Assembly (NCBI GenBank): GCA_013316055.1
Contig: WSNM01000004.1
Location: 1-64,000 of the forward strand
Direction of reading: 5' to 3'
DNA: 64,000 nt
Source: Clostridia bacterium
GTDB taxonomy: Bacteria > Bacillota > Clostridia > Christensenellales > Borkfalkiaceae
This document shows positions 15,806 to 24,978 of this stretch, one piece after another. The position numbers and the translations under genes were made by a program. Numbering within the stretch: position 1 is the stretch's first letter; the number at the start of each line of letters is the position of its first letter. Under the pieces are notes generated by a model, which saw only the letters and a list, made by a program, of their open reading frames with translations, made no database searches and was not told the DNA's origin.

Positions 15806-18800
15806 TCAGCGCCCTCGATTGTCCGCTTCCGCGTCCGCAGCTTCGTCCGCTTTTGTTTTGCGGCGTCCGCCGAAGAATTCTATACACCATACCGCGATAT
15901 ATCCCGCAACGCCCGCGCCCGCAAGAATGCCGAACGCCGTATTTAACGCGATTAACGCCGTCTGCCACCAAGGTGTGACAAGCTTGACTATCGTGTCGGA
16001 ATCAAAGCCGTTCATTGCGTTGCTCTGTGCAACGGTAAACAGAATTCTGTGAGCGGCCTCGCGCATCTGCCATGCAAATTCGCCGTAGCCCGTCTTGTAT
16101 GCGTTCAGCTCGGAAGCGCGCGCCATGGCCTCTACCGTGGTGCCCGTTGCCCTTGTGCCGTCGGGCAAGTCGTTTCCGCCCATAATTCCCGCCGCAAGCG
16201 ACATATAGGAATTCTGCCAATAGTCGGATACCGCAAAGCCGCGCATGCCGAATTCGTCGCGTAAAACGGTGTTGCAGAAGCCCTGCGCGCCCGACCACTT
16301 CATGCCTATGCGGTTGAACGAGGTCATAACGTTATACGCGCCGCCCTCTTCGATTGCGATTTCAAAGGGTCTTAAATAAATTTCGCGGATTGTCTGCTCG
16401 TTTGCCCATGTGCACACTCCCTCACGGTTGGCTTCCATTTCATTTAGTATCGCATGCTTTACGTACGCGTAAACGCCCTTGGACTGTATGCCCGTTACCT
16501 CTGCCGCGCAGATTTTGCCGGAAAGATAGCCGTCCTCGGAATAGTACTCGAACGCGCGTCCGCAGTAAGCGCCGCGGTGAATGTTTGCGCCGGGGCCGTA
16601 CAGTCCCGAATAGCCCGCCCACAGACAGTCCTCGCCGATAGCCTTGCCAAGCTCTTCCACAAGCCCGTCGTTGAAGGTTGCGCCCAAAAGGCTGTTGCAG
16701 GGGTACTGCGGGGGAGTTTCGCCCTTGTCGGGGTCGTCGTAAAGAATGGAATAGCGGTTAACCGCAACGCTGCTGTTTTCGCCGTAGCTGCCCACGGGGC
16801 CGAGCGCGCCGTTGCCGTCTATGGTGGCGGGCTTGCTTATGCTGCCGCCTACCGCCGCCGTGCTTCTCAGCGCGTTGGAAAGCAGAACTACAGTGTCCTC
16901 CCATGTAAGCTGGTCCAAAAGCTTGTCCCAAAGCGGGTCGTCATAGGGGATAGGCTTGTCGTTGGTTACGTCGTCGTCACCGTCGACGTACGCGCGGAGC
17001 ATTGCAAGCGGAATTCCGTTTTCCGCGCCGTAAGCGGGATAAGCCTTGTCGTCCCTGACGGGCGTCATTTTCTGCGCGTCCGCCTTCATTGCCGCCGTCA
17101 TGGTAAGCTTTACGCTGTTATCCAGCTTTGTATAATTGCCGTCTGCGGAAAAGCCCAGCTTTACCGTGCCCGCCCAGTTATTGCGGCTGATATATTCAAC
17201 CGAGTTGGTTTCACCGTCGTAAAGGTTCAAATCCGCATTGTCGAATTGATTGGTAATTACGTTTGTTGTGCCCGCAACCGTATATTTTTTGCTGTCGAAG
17301 CTTTTTTCCGTTCTGTAAACAAGCGCGGAATTTCCGTTTGCCGTGCCTTGTCCGCTGCCCGCCTTGACCATTGCGGAGGTATTAACCTCCTTACCGTCCT
17401 CTGCCTTTTTGGCAAGGATATTGTTGACGGCGTCGTGCGCGTCGCGGCCGACAGTCAGGTAGTATTCGCCCGCGTCTATAACATAGGTTTTTTCGCCGTA
17501 TGCGTCATAGGAGGCGAAATACTTTTCGTCAACCTCTATTTTAACCGTCTGGCTTGCGCCCTTGTTAAGCACGTCCGTTTTAGCATAGCCCGCAAGCTCC
17601 ACAGACGCCTTTTCTATACGGTTCTGCACGTCGTATTCGGTATAGGGCTTTTGAAGGTAAACCTCAACAACCTCCTTGCCCGCAACGTCGCCCGTATTGG
17701 TAACCGTAACCGAAACGGTATATTTACCGTCGCCCGCCGCAACCGCAAAGCCCGAATAATCGAAGGCGGTATAGGAAAGCCCGTAGCCGAACGGATAGGA
17801 AACCACTTCGGAATAATCGAAATCCCCTACGTTTTCCGCATTCAGCACAACGTCCTCGTAACGGGTTTCGGTATAGCGATAGCCGTTGTAAATGCCCTCC
17901 TGATACACCATATATTTGGTGGACTTGTTGGGCGCTCCGTCGGCAGAGGCATACTCGTAATCCCCCCAATTTGCGTACACGGGGTTATAGAGGTGCTGCT
18001 TCCAGACCGTGTCGGTAAGCTTGCCGGAGGGGCTTACCTTGCCCGAAAGCAAATCGCCTATGGCGTACGTTCCCGCAGAGCCCGTCTGCCCCACCCATAA
18101 AAGCGCGTCTACTTCCAGCTCGCTATCCTCCAAAAAGTCGCATTGCAGCTGTACCGCGCTGTTCATAAGCACTACGATTTTATCGAACACGCCCGCCGCC
18201 TTCTGCGCCTTCAAGCTTTTAAGCACGTCCCGCTCTTTTGGCGACAGCGCAAGATAGTTGCCGTTTGTCATATCGGAGGTATCGCCGTTTAAGGGCGTAT
18301 CGGTTGCCTCGGTGCCGTAGCGGGAAATGACGAATACCGCCGCCTCTGCCTTGTTTGTTTTGGCAGAGGTCTTAATTTCGTCCCAGCTTGCGTCCTTTAC
18401 ATAATAATTAGCGCCGTTTGCCGAGGTACTGCTGGTGTGCATGCCGGTGTATTGCGGATTTGCCTTGTACCAATTCCATAAATCCTTGTTTACGGTTATG
18501 CCCGACCGCTCTATACCCGTTTTAAGGTCGGTATTCTTTGCCATGGGCGAATAGGACGAGCCGCCGCCCGCAAATACAAAGTTGGTAGAGCCGCTGCCGA
18601 AAAGACTAATCTGCGCGTTTGCGGAAAGCGGAAGCGCGCCGTTGTTCTTCATAAGCACCGCGCCCTCGGCAACGATTTCCTCGCACAGCCTTTCGCCGTT
18701 GGCTTTAAGGTCGGCAATGCTGTCGAAGTCCGTCTTGTGATATAAAACGTCGCCCTGCTCGCCGTCGCCCTTGGTTATAATTTCCTGCGTTTTTGCGCCG

Positions 18801-18928
18801 AGGAAGGTAGAAACCATTGTAGAGTTGGCGTTTGCTATGACGCTTGCAGTCATAACCACGCCGAAAAGCACGCAACACGCGTTTGCGGTTATTTTAGCCG
18901 CAGTTTTTAAAGCCTTCATTTTTTTCAT
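15806..18928 (-). CDS. Membrane-anchored GH3 glycosidase with inverted domain order
   Basis: 1040 residues. An N-terminal membrane segment (about 13-37) is followed by the GH3 alpha/beta sandwich and fibronectin-III part (about 60-500, GYGLSYTAF near 390). The (beta/alpha)8 catalytic domain comes last (about 640-930). The nucleophile is Asp902 in FAVSDYWQN, with VKHAILNEMEANR and YGPGANIHRG as substrate-binding segments. A C-terminal membrane helix (about 990-1018) and charged tail follow. GH3 beta-glucosidases with swapped domains are known from rumen Firmicutes. Probably exo-acting on beta-linked oligosaccharides at the cell surface. It overlaps the 4-TM gene by four bases. Confidence 0.88.
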   Translation of the reverse strand: MKKMKALKTAAKITANACCVLFGVVMTASVIANANSTMVSTFLGAKTQEIITKGDGEQGDVLYHKTDFDSIADLKANGERLCEEIVAEGAVLMKNNGALPLSANAQISLFGSGSTNFVFAGGGSSYSPMAKNTDLKTGIERSGITVNKDLWNWYKANPQYTGMHTSSTSANGANYYVKDASWDEIKTSAKTNKAEAAVFVISRYGTEATDTPLNGDTSDMTNGNYLALSPKERDVLKSLKAQKAAGVFDKIVVLMNSAVQLQCDFLEDSELEVDALLWVGQTGSAGTYAIGDLLSGKVSPSGKLTDTVWKQHLYNPVYANWGDYEYASADGAPNKSTKYMVYQEGIYNGYRYTETRYEDVVLNAENVGDFDYSEVVSYPFGYGLSYTAFDYSGFAVAAGDGKYTVSVTVTNTGDVAGKEVVEVYLQKPYTEYDVQNRIEKASVELAGYAKTDVLNKGASQTVKIEVDEKYFASYDAYGEKTYVIDAGEYYLTVGRDAHDAVNNILAKKAEDGKEVNTSAMVKAGSGQGTANGNSALVYRTEKSFDSKKYTVAGTTNVITNQFDNADLNLYDGETNSVEYISRNNWAGTVKLGFSADGNYTKLDNSVKLTMTAAMKADAQKMTPVRDDKAYPAYGAENGIPLAMLRAYVDGDDDVTNDKPIPYDDPLWDKLLDQLTWEDTVVLLSNALRSTAAVGGSISKPATIDGNGALGPVGSYGENSSVAVNRYSILYDDPDKGETPPQYPCNSLLGATFNDGLVEELGKAIGEDCLWAGYSGLYGPGANIHRGAYCGRAFEYYSEDGYLSGKICAAEVTGIQSKGVYAYVKHAILNEMEANREGVCTWANEQTIREIYLRPFEIAIEEGGAYNVMTSFNRIGMKWSGAQGFCNTVLRDEFGMRGFAVSDYWQNSYMSLAAGIMGGNDLPDGTRATGTTVEAMARASELNAYKTGYGEFAWQMREAAHRILFTVAQSNAMNGFDSDTIVKLVTPWWQTALIALNTAFGILAGAGVAGYIAVWCIEFFGGRRKTKADEAADAEADNRGR

Positions 18929-19386
18929 ACAGCCGCTTCCTCCGTCGCGCTTTCGGTTTTTACGTTTTGCTTTTTAAGCTGATTAAGCCAGCTTGCGACG
19001 TTGCCGCACACCGCGCTTAAAATATAGAACACCCCGCCCGCAACAAACGCAGGCGAAAGCATTGCCAGCGTTTCGCTGTTAATGCCGGAATAGAACACCT
19101 CTGTAAGGTACATATACACCGCCTCCACGTAAACAAGCATTGCCACAAAGGACAGCACCCACATAAACACGGGCGCATAGGGCGCGGTAAGCCTGTGCAC
19201 GCTAAGCCCGAGGAAGCCGAGTATGCCTACAACGGGCAGCCATATAGGCGTTGCGCTGAAATATCTTGGAAATTCCGCGCCGAACACCGCGTAAATAATA
19301 AGACTTATAATGCTAAGCACGGCGGCGCCCAAGGCAACCCAATAGCCGCAGCCCTTGCTTTTAAAATAGGTTTTAACCGAATTCAT
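18925..19386 (-). CDS. Four-helix membrane protein linked to GH3
   Basis: 153 residues with four membrane segments (about 16-38, 46-64, 72-97, 108-133) and a polar C terminus. AGGAG precedes the ATG. Its stop overlaps the GH3 start (ATGA), implying coupled translation and possibly a complex with the doubly anchored GH3. No family motif is recognised. A terminator hairpin sits between it and the BIG2 lipoprotein gene upstream, so its expression may depend on read-through. Confidence 0.7.
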   Translation of the reverse strand: MNSVKTYFKSKGCGYWVALGAAVLSIISLIIYAVFGAEFPRYFSATPIWLPVVGILGFLGLSVHRLTAPYAPVFMWVLSFVAMLVYVEAVYMYLTEVFYSGINSETLAMLSPAFVAGGVFYILSAVCGNVASWLNQLKKQNVKTESATEEAAV

Positions 19387-19402
19387 AGATAAAATCTCCT
19401 GT

Positions 19403-19445
19403 AAAAAGTCCCTCTCCCTTAGCTTTTCGGTTGGGAGAAGGACTT
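19403..19445 (-). terminator. Intercistronic terminator
   Basis: A 13-bp, mostly paired stem (19433-19445 with 19406-19418 on the minus strand) is followed by five T. It lies 3' of the BIG2 lipoprotein gene, directly upstream of the AGGAG of the next gene. Confidence 0.75.
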
Positions 19446-19489
19446 ATACGCTTTAATAAATTTCAGTATTATCAGATACCGTCGTGGTA

Positions 19490-22400
19490 TTAAACGTACG
19501 CGTTCTCCTTGCCGTTTGCGGGCAAAGCCTCTGCCACGGCTGTCTGCGCCGCGGGCTCCTCCTCAACGGGAGTAAAGGTAAATTCAAAGGTAAAGCCCGT
19601 GTTCGTGGTTCTGAAGCAGATATAGAAGGGCTCGCTGCCATCAACGGTAAACGTTCCCGACAGAGTAAGCGAGTTCTGCGCATAGTTTGTACCCGTATTA
19701 TCGGTCACAATCTGCACCTTGGAAGGGTCCGCGGCGGAGTTGTAAGCCGTGCCCGTGCCGAACTGCAAACGCTTTATCGTGCCCAGATTTTTGCCCTCGT
19801 TCCTAGTGATTGTTATGGAAACATTGTATTTTGTACCAACGGACAGCAACGGCTGATAGTATAAGTAGAAGGATTTTTCTTTGCCGTTTGCCTTTGCAAC
19901 GTTGATTTTGCCCTCTGCGTTACAGGTTGCGGCAAAGTCGGGGTCGCTATCGCCGTAGCCGTAATATTTTGCGGGGTCTGAAACCGCGTTTGCGGCATCT
20001 CCGCTCAAGGTATATTCCCCAAGCTCTCTTCCGCTGTCGCCTACAACAACCTTACAGGTCTTGCTGTGCGTTCCGTCGGTCGCCGTTATGTTCGCCACGC
20101 CCGCCGCTGCAACCGTTATGTTGCCGTTTTCGTCCACGGCGGCAACCGCGGCATTGTCCGTGCTCCACGTTACGGTCACGTTTTCAACGCCCTCGCCTTC
20201 AACCGTTGCGGTAAGCTGCGCCGTGTTCGGCGCGGTTGCGTTTGCTAAATCGAGCATAAGATTTTCCGCAGAAATCGAGGTAAGCTTTGCCGCGTTGGAA
20301 TTTTCCACGGTTATGGTGCAGGTCTTTTCGTTAGTTCCGTCGGAAACCGTTATAGTGCATTCGCCGACAGCTACGGCGGTAACAAGACCGCTTGCGTCAA
20401 CAGTCGCAACCGCATTATCCGAGGAAGCGTACGTCAAAGGACAGCCGCTTGCGTCCGAATAGGTTGCCTCTATCTGCACGGTGTTGCCGTGGGTTACGCC
20501 CGCCTTGTCCAAGGTCGCGCTTTCGGGCGAGATTGAAACAAGCACCACGGGCGGAGGGTTTTCCCCGTCGGATACCACTACGGTAAACTCCTTTGTGTTT
20601 GTACCGTCGGATACGATTATCTTGGTACTGCCAACAGCAACAGCCGTTACAAGTCCGTTTTCGTCAACCGTTGCAATCGAGTTATTTGCAGAGGTATATG
20701 TAATCACAACCTCGTCAAACTCGTTGACCCTGTTTATAATCGGCTCTATCTGTACGGTATTGCTTTCACTGTCGCCAAGCGTAAGCGTTGCGCTCTGCGA
20801 CTGCAAGCCCGTAAGCGAGGATTTTTCGGGGTCGGCAACCTTGGTAAAGGTTATGTCCCTTATAACCGCGTTGCTCTTTGCCGTTCTGAACGATATGAAG
20901 AAGGGATTGCCCGCCTCCACCACAAAGGTTCCGGTATAGGTTGCTGCGGGGATATTGCCTTTCAGCGCGTCCGCGTGCTCGGTAACGATTTTATCGTTGC
21001 CGATGTTATTTGCGTTGTAGCCTCTGCCGACGCCGTAATGGAAGTGGTCGGTTGCATTGCCCCAGCCGTCGCTGTTATGGTCCACTGTAAACGATACCGT
21101 ATAGGTTGTGCCTACCGCAAACAACGGCTGCATAAGCAAATTCATGGTCCTTGCATTGGACGAGCCCGTGCGCGTTGTGGAAATTGTGCCGTTGTCGTAA
21201 GCGAATTCCACCCACTCCGCATGACTGCCCACCGAATACCATTTATTCGGGTTTGCAAGCACGTCGTTAGCCGTTTTGTCAAGCTCGGCGCTGTACGGCT
21301 CGTTTGCGGCGGAATTGCCGACTGCAACCGTGCAAGTGATTTCCATTCCCTCCACTGTGCCGACAATCCTTGCGCCGCCTGCGCCGACAGCCGTTACAAG
21401 TCCGTTTGCGTCAACCGTAGCAACCTCGGTATTGTCCGACCGCCACTCGATTTGCAGGGGGGAATTATCCGAGGATTTTGCCGACAGCTGATAAGTCTTA
21501 GGCGCCTTTTCGTCCGCCGTATCCAGAATTACATATGTAGAGTTCAAGGTAATTTCCTTGGTGATTACGTTTACTGTGCACTCCGCCTTTTTGTCGCCGC
21601 TTGCCGCAGTAATTGTTGTCTGCCCCGCGTCGACTGCCGTTACAAGTCCCGTTTGGTCAACTGTTGCAACGCCCTCCTCGGAGGACAACCATACAATATC
21701 CTCGCCGCCTGCGGGTGCAAGCGCGTCGAGCTGTAAGGTGCTTTCGCCCTGAGCAACGTTGATGTACGCCGACTTCAACACGCTTCCGTCGGGGCCGGTA
21801 AGCTTGACGCCCTCTGTAAAGCTGAGGCCTGTAAGCTTCATATTCAAATCACCCGCATAGAAGGCGTCTGCAATTCCGTTGCCGTTTGTGGTAGTAAGCG
21901 AAACCGAGAAGGGTATGTCGCCAAGCACGCGGCTGAACGTTATGTCGTGCGTGCCCGCGGTAAGCTCGCGGTATTCTATGCCGCCGTCAGAGCCCATGCT
22001 CAATCTTAAATATGCGTCCACATCAAGCGTGACGGTAAAGCTTATGTCAACCATGGTGCCTGTGGTAAATTTGGGATAGTATCTCAAATACCACGTTCCC
22101 TTTATGGCGGAAACGCTCATATTCAGCGTATCCTTTACGCAGTACAGCGCAGAAGCGTCAAGCGCGCTGCCGTAATACAGATACCACACGCCGGGGTCTG
22201 CCTTGACGTTTTCGTTCTGCGCAACGCCGGACGTACCCGTTACTATATTGTAATAGCCCTCCGGCGTGGTGACGTTTACAACGCAGGACTTACTGTCAAG
22301 CTCCTTAACGGTGCCCTTTTCGCGGACGGAAACGGTAATAGTAGCCGTGCCCGCCGTGACCGCGGTGACAAGTCCGCTTGTGGGGTGAACGTTTGCCACG

Positions 22401-22618
22401 TTTTTATTTGACGACGTCCACGAAAAAACGTAATTTCCGCTTGCCGTAACCGTTGCGCTAAGCTGCAAGGTAGGGCCTTGGGTTATATCGATTGTTGCGG
22501 TTTCCTGCGAAATCGCAAGCCCCAGCTCGGGCGTCTTGGGCTTAGGCTTACACGCCGCGCCGAACACAAGGCACACGGCGCAAAGCGTCCCGAGCAATAA
22601 AGACATTAACCTTTTCAA
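19490..22618 (-). CDS. BIG2-repeat surface lipoprotein
   Basis: 1042 residues from a TTG start eight bases after AAGGAGG. Lipobox GAAC at Cys23. Six bacterial Ig-like (BIG2) modules can be counted, each with the signature VATVDxxGLVTAVxxG, separated by three beta-sandwich modules. The latter look like carbohydrate-binding domains (for example around WYLYYGSALD, WYSVGSHAEW and KYYGYGDSDP). No catalytic motif. Likely a surface glycan-binding or adhesion protein. It is first in the run leading to the 4-TM, GH3 and beta-helix genes, and its promoter carries the shared TGCA sites. Confidence 0.85.
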   Translation of the reverse strand: MKRLMSLLLGTLCAVCLVFGAACKPKPKTPELGLAISQETATIDITQGPTLQLSATVTASGNYVFSWTSSNKNVANVHPTSGLVTAVTAGTATITVSVREKGTVKELDSKSCVVNVTTPEGYYNIVTGTSGVAQNENVKADPGVWYLYYGSALDASALYCVKDTLNMSVSAIKGTWYLRYYPKFTTGTMVDISFTVTLDVDAYLRLSMGSDGGIEYRELTAGTHDITFSRVLGDIPFSVSLTTTNGNGIADAFYAGDLNMKLTGLSFTEGVKLTGPDGSVLKSAYINVAQGESTLQLDALAPAGGEDIVWLSSEEGVATVDQTGLVTAVDAGQTTITAASGDKKAECTVNVITKEITLNSTYVILDTADEKAPKTYQLSAKSSDNSPLQIEWRSDNTEVATVDANGLVTAVGAGGARIVGTVEGMEITCTVAVGNSAANEPYSAELDKTANDVLANPNKWYSVGSHAEWVEFAYDNGTISTTRTGSSNARTMNLLMQPLFAVGTTYTVSFTVDHNSDGWGNATDHFHYGVGRGYNANNIGNDKIVTEHADALKGNIPAATYTGTFVVEAGNPFFISFRTAKSNAVIRDITFTKVADPEKSSLTGLQSQSATLTLGDSESNTVQIEPIINRVNEFDEVVITYTSANNSIATVDENGLVTAVAVGSTKIIVSDGTNTKEFTVVVSDGENPPPVVLVSISPESATLDKAGVTHGNTVQIEATYSDASGCPLTYASSDNAVATVDASGLVTAVAVGECTITVSDGTNEKTCTITVENSNAAKLTSISAENLMLDLANATAPNTAQLTATVEGEGVENVTVTWSTDNAAVAAVDENGNITVAAAGVANITATDGTHSKTCKVVVGDSGRELGEYTLSGDAANAVSDPAKYYGYGDSDPDFAATCNAEGKINVAKANGKEKSFYLYYQPLLSVGTKYNVSITITRNEGKNLGTIKRLQFGTGTAYNSAADPSKVQIVTDNTGTNYAQNSLTLSGTFTVDGSEPFYICFRTTNTGFTFEFTFTPVEEEPAAQTAVAEALPANGKENAYV

Positions 22619-22711
22619 AATTATTCCTCCTTAGTCCTATACTGTTTTTACAAGCGTTGCCGCGCAACGCTTATAAGGGGTACCCTTTATAGAGTAAAAA
22701 TTCGTAATTAC

Positions 22712-22767
22712 ATTATCAAATAAAGCCCCCGAAATTACAATTGCAAAAAATATTTAAAAACCTTGCA
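22712..22767 (-). promoter_or_regulatory. Promoter with paired TGCA sites (BIG2 lipoprotein)
   Basis: On the minus strand: TGCA at 22764-22767 and 22742-22745 (22 bp apart), one base, then -35 TTGTAA (22740-22735), 17 bp, -10 GATAAT (22717-22712). The weak -35 abutting the site suggests activator dependence. The same geometry recurs at 24.8, 24.9 and 31.2 kb. The leader also has a perfect hairpin AAGCGTTGC/GCAACGCTT near 22650-22672. Confidence 0.65.
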
Positions 22768-22838
22768 ATTTTTATACTAAATTTATCTATTAAAATGTCG
22801 CACGCGCATATGTGCGTGTATTTATGCGTGGGCGCGTA

Positions 22839-24746
22839 TTATGCCGCCAACGCCTCCTTATACTGTAAATCGATGCCGAACCGCGCCGCAAGCGCGTCCG
22901 CCTCGCCCGCCTTATACGGCTGACAATCGGTCTGCTTACCCGTTTTTATGAATGCGGCAACGTTTTTGCCCGCGTCCCAGCCCGCAACGTTGTAAACGCC
23001 CTGATGAAAGTGCGGGTCGGCGCGGAGCTCGGCGGGAACCCCTCTGAACTTAATCGAAGCAAGCACGAAATTATCGTCCGTGTTGCAAAGGTTAATCTGT
23101 ATATTGGCAAGCGCAACCTTGTTTGGGCTGACCGCCCCGCCCGAGTATTCGCTCAACGTCATAATAAAGCACCTCTCAATACCCCTTCCGTTAAGGCTTT
23201 GCATAGCCGTGACAAGCTTTTTAAGGCTGTTGACGTAGTTCATTTTTCCGCTTGCAACCTGTCCCGCGTCGCTACAACCCTGACACCACACCATATTTAC
23301 ATGGCGCACGTTCACGTTTGAGGCTACAAGATAATCAACGCACGCGGTCAGCCTTCTCGCCGCCTCGTTAAAGTAGTCATAGCTTGAAGAGGTGGGCGAC
23401 CAGTGATAAATTGACGAGCCGCCTACGCTTGCGGAAACGGCGACCACGGGCACGCCCGTTTCTGTGTAGTACGCCTCGCAGAAGGCGGCAACGCTGTCAC
23501 CGGATTTGTTGCCGTCGTTGCCGACGCCGTCCGATAGCGCCTCGTTGTTTTCGGTATTGCCGAAGGGCTCCTCCACGGGATACAGCCAGCCGTTTGCGTT
23601 GCTGCCCGTCACCGCGCGGAATTCATAGCCGTGGCCCTCGCCGCACTCTATGCTGTCCGCCGCCTCGCCGCGGCCTGCCATATTCGACTGACCCATAAAT
23701 ATGAACACGTCCGCCTCGGTCAGCTTGGGCTGTTCGGGCTTGGGGTCGGGCGTGACCGGAGTGTTTTCCTTAAATTTAAGCTTAATTCCGAATTTTTCCG
23801 CCAACGCGTCCGCCTCGCCCGCCTTATAGGGCTCGCACTCGGCTTGCCTGTCCGTTTTTATGAACTTAGCAACGTTTTTGCCCGCATCCCAGCCCGCAAC
23901 ATTGTAAACTCCTTGATGGAAGTGCGGGTCGTCGCGAAGCTCGGCGGGAACCCCTCTGAACTTCATGGAAGCAAGCACAAAATCGTCGTCCGTGCTGCAA
24001 AGGTTAATCTGCATATCCGCAAGCGCGACCTTGTTTTGCTGAATACTGCCGTCGGAATACTCGCTCAGCGTGACGACAAAGCATTTTTCTATGCTTTTGC
24101 CCGCGCCCGCATTTTTCATTGCGGACACAATGCTTTTAAGGCTGCTTACATAATCGAGCGTGCCTTCCGCCACCCTTCCGCCGTCGCTACAACCCTGACA
24201 CCACACCATGTTGATATGACGGGGCACAATATCCCCGTCCGCCTTTAAAAAGTCGATACAGTCGGAAAGCCGCTTTACCGCCTCGTTAAAATATGCGGAT
24301 TGCGGCAGCCACTGCGTTATCGAGGTGCCGCCCACGCTTGCGGAAATCGCAACCGCGGGAATGCCCGTTTCCCGATAATACGCCTCGCAGAAGGCGGAAA
24401 CCATTCCGCCCGATTTTTTGCCGTCGCCGTTCTGTCCGTCGCTTAACGCGGCGTTGTTTTCGTTTGCGCCGAACGGCTCCTCCACGGGATACAGCCAGCC
24501 CTCCTCGTCGCTACCCGACACGGCGCGGTATTCGTAGCCGTGCCCCCATTCGCATTCGATGCTGTCAATCGCCTCGCCGCGGCCCGCCATATTCGACTGA
24601 CCCATAAATATAAACACGTCCGCATAGTTAATATCCGGCTCGGGGTCGGGGTCGGGCTTTGCGGGCTTGCACGCCGTAATGCCCGCCGTCAGCAACAGCG
24701 ACAGACCGATTGCGGAAGCCGCCTTGAAAAAATGTGAAAGCTTCAT
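22839..24746 (-). CDS. Tandem SGNH/SASA-type carbohydrate esterase lipoprotein
   Basis: 635 residues. Lipobox ending at Cys26, then two copies of a roughly 290-residue esterase domain (about 40-330 and 343-633) joined by a Pro-rich linker. Each has the nucleophile block FIFMGQSNMAG (Ser51, Ser354) and a C-terminal D-x-H block DPHFHQGVYN. They resemble the DUF303/sialate O-acetylesterase group, which removes acetyl groups from sugars such as xylan or sialic acid. The two copies are highly similar at protein and DNA level, so the duplication is recent or maintained by conversion. Divergent from the second esterase gene. Confidence 0.85.
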   Translation of the reverse strand: MKLSHFFKAASAIGLSLLLTAGITACKPAKPDPDPEPDINYADVFIFMGQSNMAGRGEAIDSIECEWGHGYEYRAVSGSDEEGWLYPVEEPFGANENNAALSDGQNGDGKKSGGMVSAFCEAYYRETGIPAVAISASVGGTSITQWLPQSAYFNEAVKRLSDCIDFLKADGDIVPRHINMVWCQGCSDGGRVAEGTLDYVSSLKSIVSAMKNAGAGKSIEKCFVVTLSEYSDGSIQQNKVALADMQINLCSTDDDFVLASMKFRGVPAELRDDPHFHQGVYNVAGWDAGKNVAKFIKTDRQAECEPYKAGEADALAEKFGIKLKFKENTPVTPDPKPEQPKLTEADVFIFMGQSNMAGRGEAADSIECGEGHGYEFRAVTGSNANGWLYPVEEPFGNTENNEALSDGVGNDGNKSGDSVAAFCEAYYTETGVPVVAVSASVGGSSIYHWSPTSSSYDYFNEAARRLTACVDYLVASNVNVRHVNMVWCQGCSDAGQVASGKMNYVNSLKKLVTAMQSLNGRGIERCFIMTLSEYSGGAVSPNKVALANIQINLCNTDDNFVLASIKFRGVPAELRADPHFHQGVYNVAGWDAGKNVAAFIKTGKQTDCQPYKAGEADALAARFGIDLQYKEALAA

Positions 24747-24778
24747 AATTTTTCTCCCGAAAATACTTTTTCACCCTA

Positions 24779-24834
24779 AGTATAACAGACCCGCCATTGT
24801 GAAGCCATTGCAATTTTTTTGGTAAAATTATGCA
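24779..24834 (-). promoter_or_regulatory. Promoter with paired TGCA sites (tandem esterase)
   Basis: On the minus strand: TGCA at 24831-24834 and 24809-24812 (22 bp apart), one base, poor -35 TGGCTT (24807-24802), 17 bp, -10 TATACT (24784-24779). Confidence 0.65.
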
Positions 24835-24889
24835 ATTTTTACACTACTGCGCACACTCACGCAAAAAAGACTGTATATTGTAAAAAAAA

Positions 24890-24945
24890 TGCAATATATA
24901 TTGAAATTTTTTGCTATTGAACAGGCATTTTTAAAATGCTATAAT
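24890..24945 (+). promoter_or_regulatory. Promoter with paired TGCA/TGCT sites (anchored esterase)
   Basis: TGCA at 24890-24893 and TGCT at 24912-24915 (22 bp apart), one base, -35 TTGAAC (24917-24922), 17 bp, -10 TATAAT (24940-24945). The geometry is identical to the divergent minus-strand promoter. Confidence 0.65.
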
Positions 24946-24978
24946 TGCGGTAAACTAAGCATATACGGGGAGCAATTT

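Noticed and set aside
16454..18100. 548-codon open frame antisense to the GH3 gene
   Set aside because: Shadow of a GC-rich coding frame; no ribosome site, and the product is low-complexity and basic. GH3 on the other strand has clear motifs.
19490..22618. Repeated DNA suggesting a CRISPR array
   Set aside because: The near-repeats encode VATVDxxGLVTAV of BIG2 domains in one frame at long irregular spacing; there are no spacers or cas genes.
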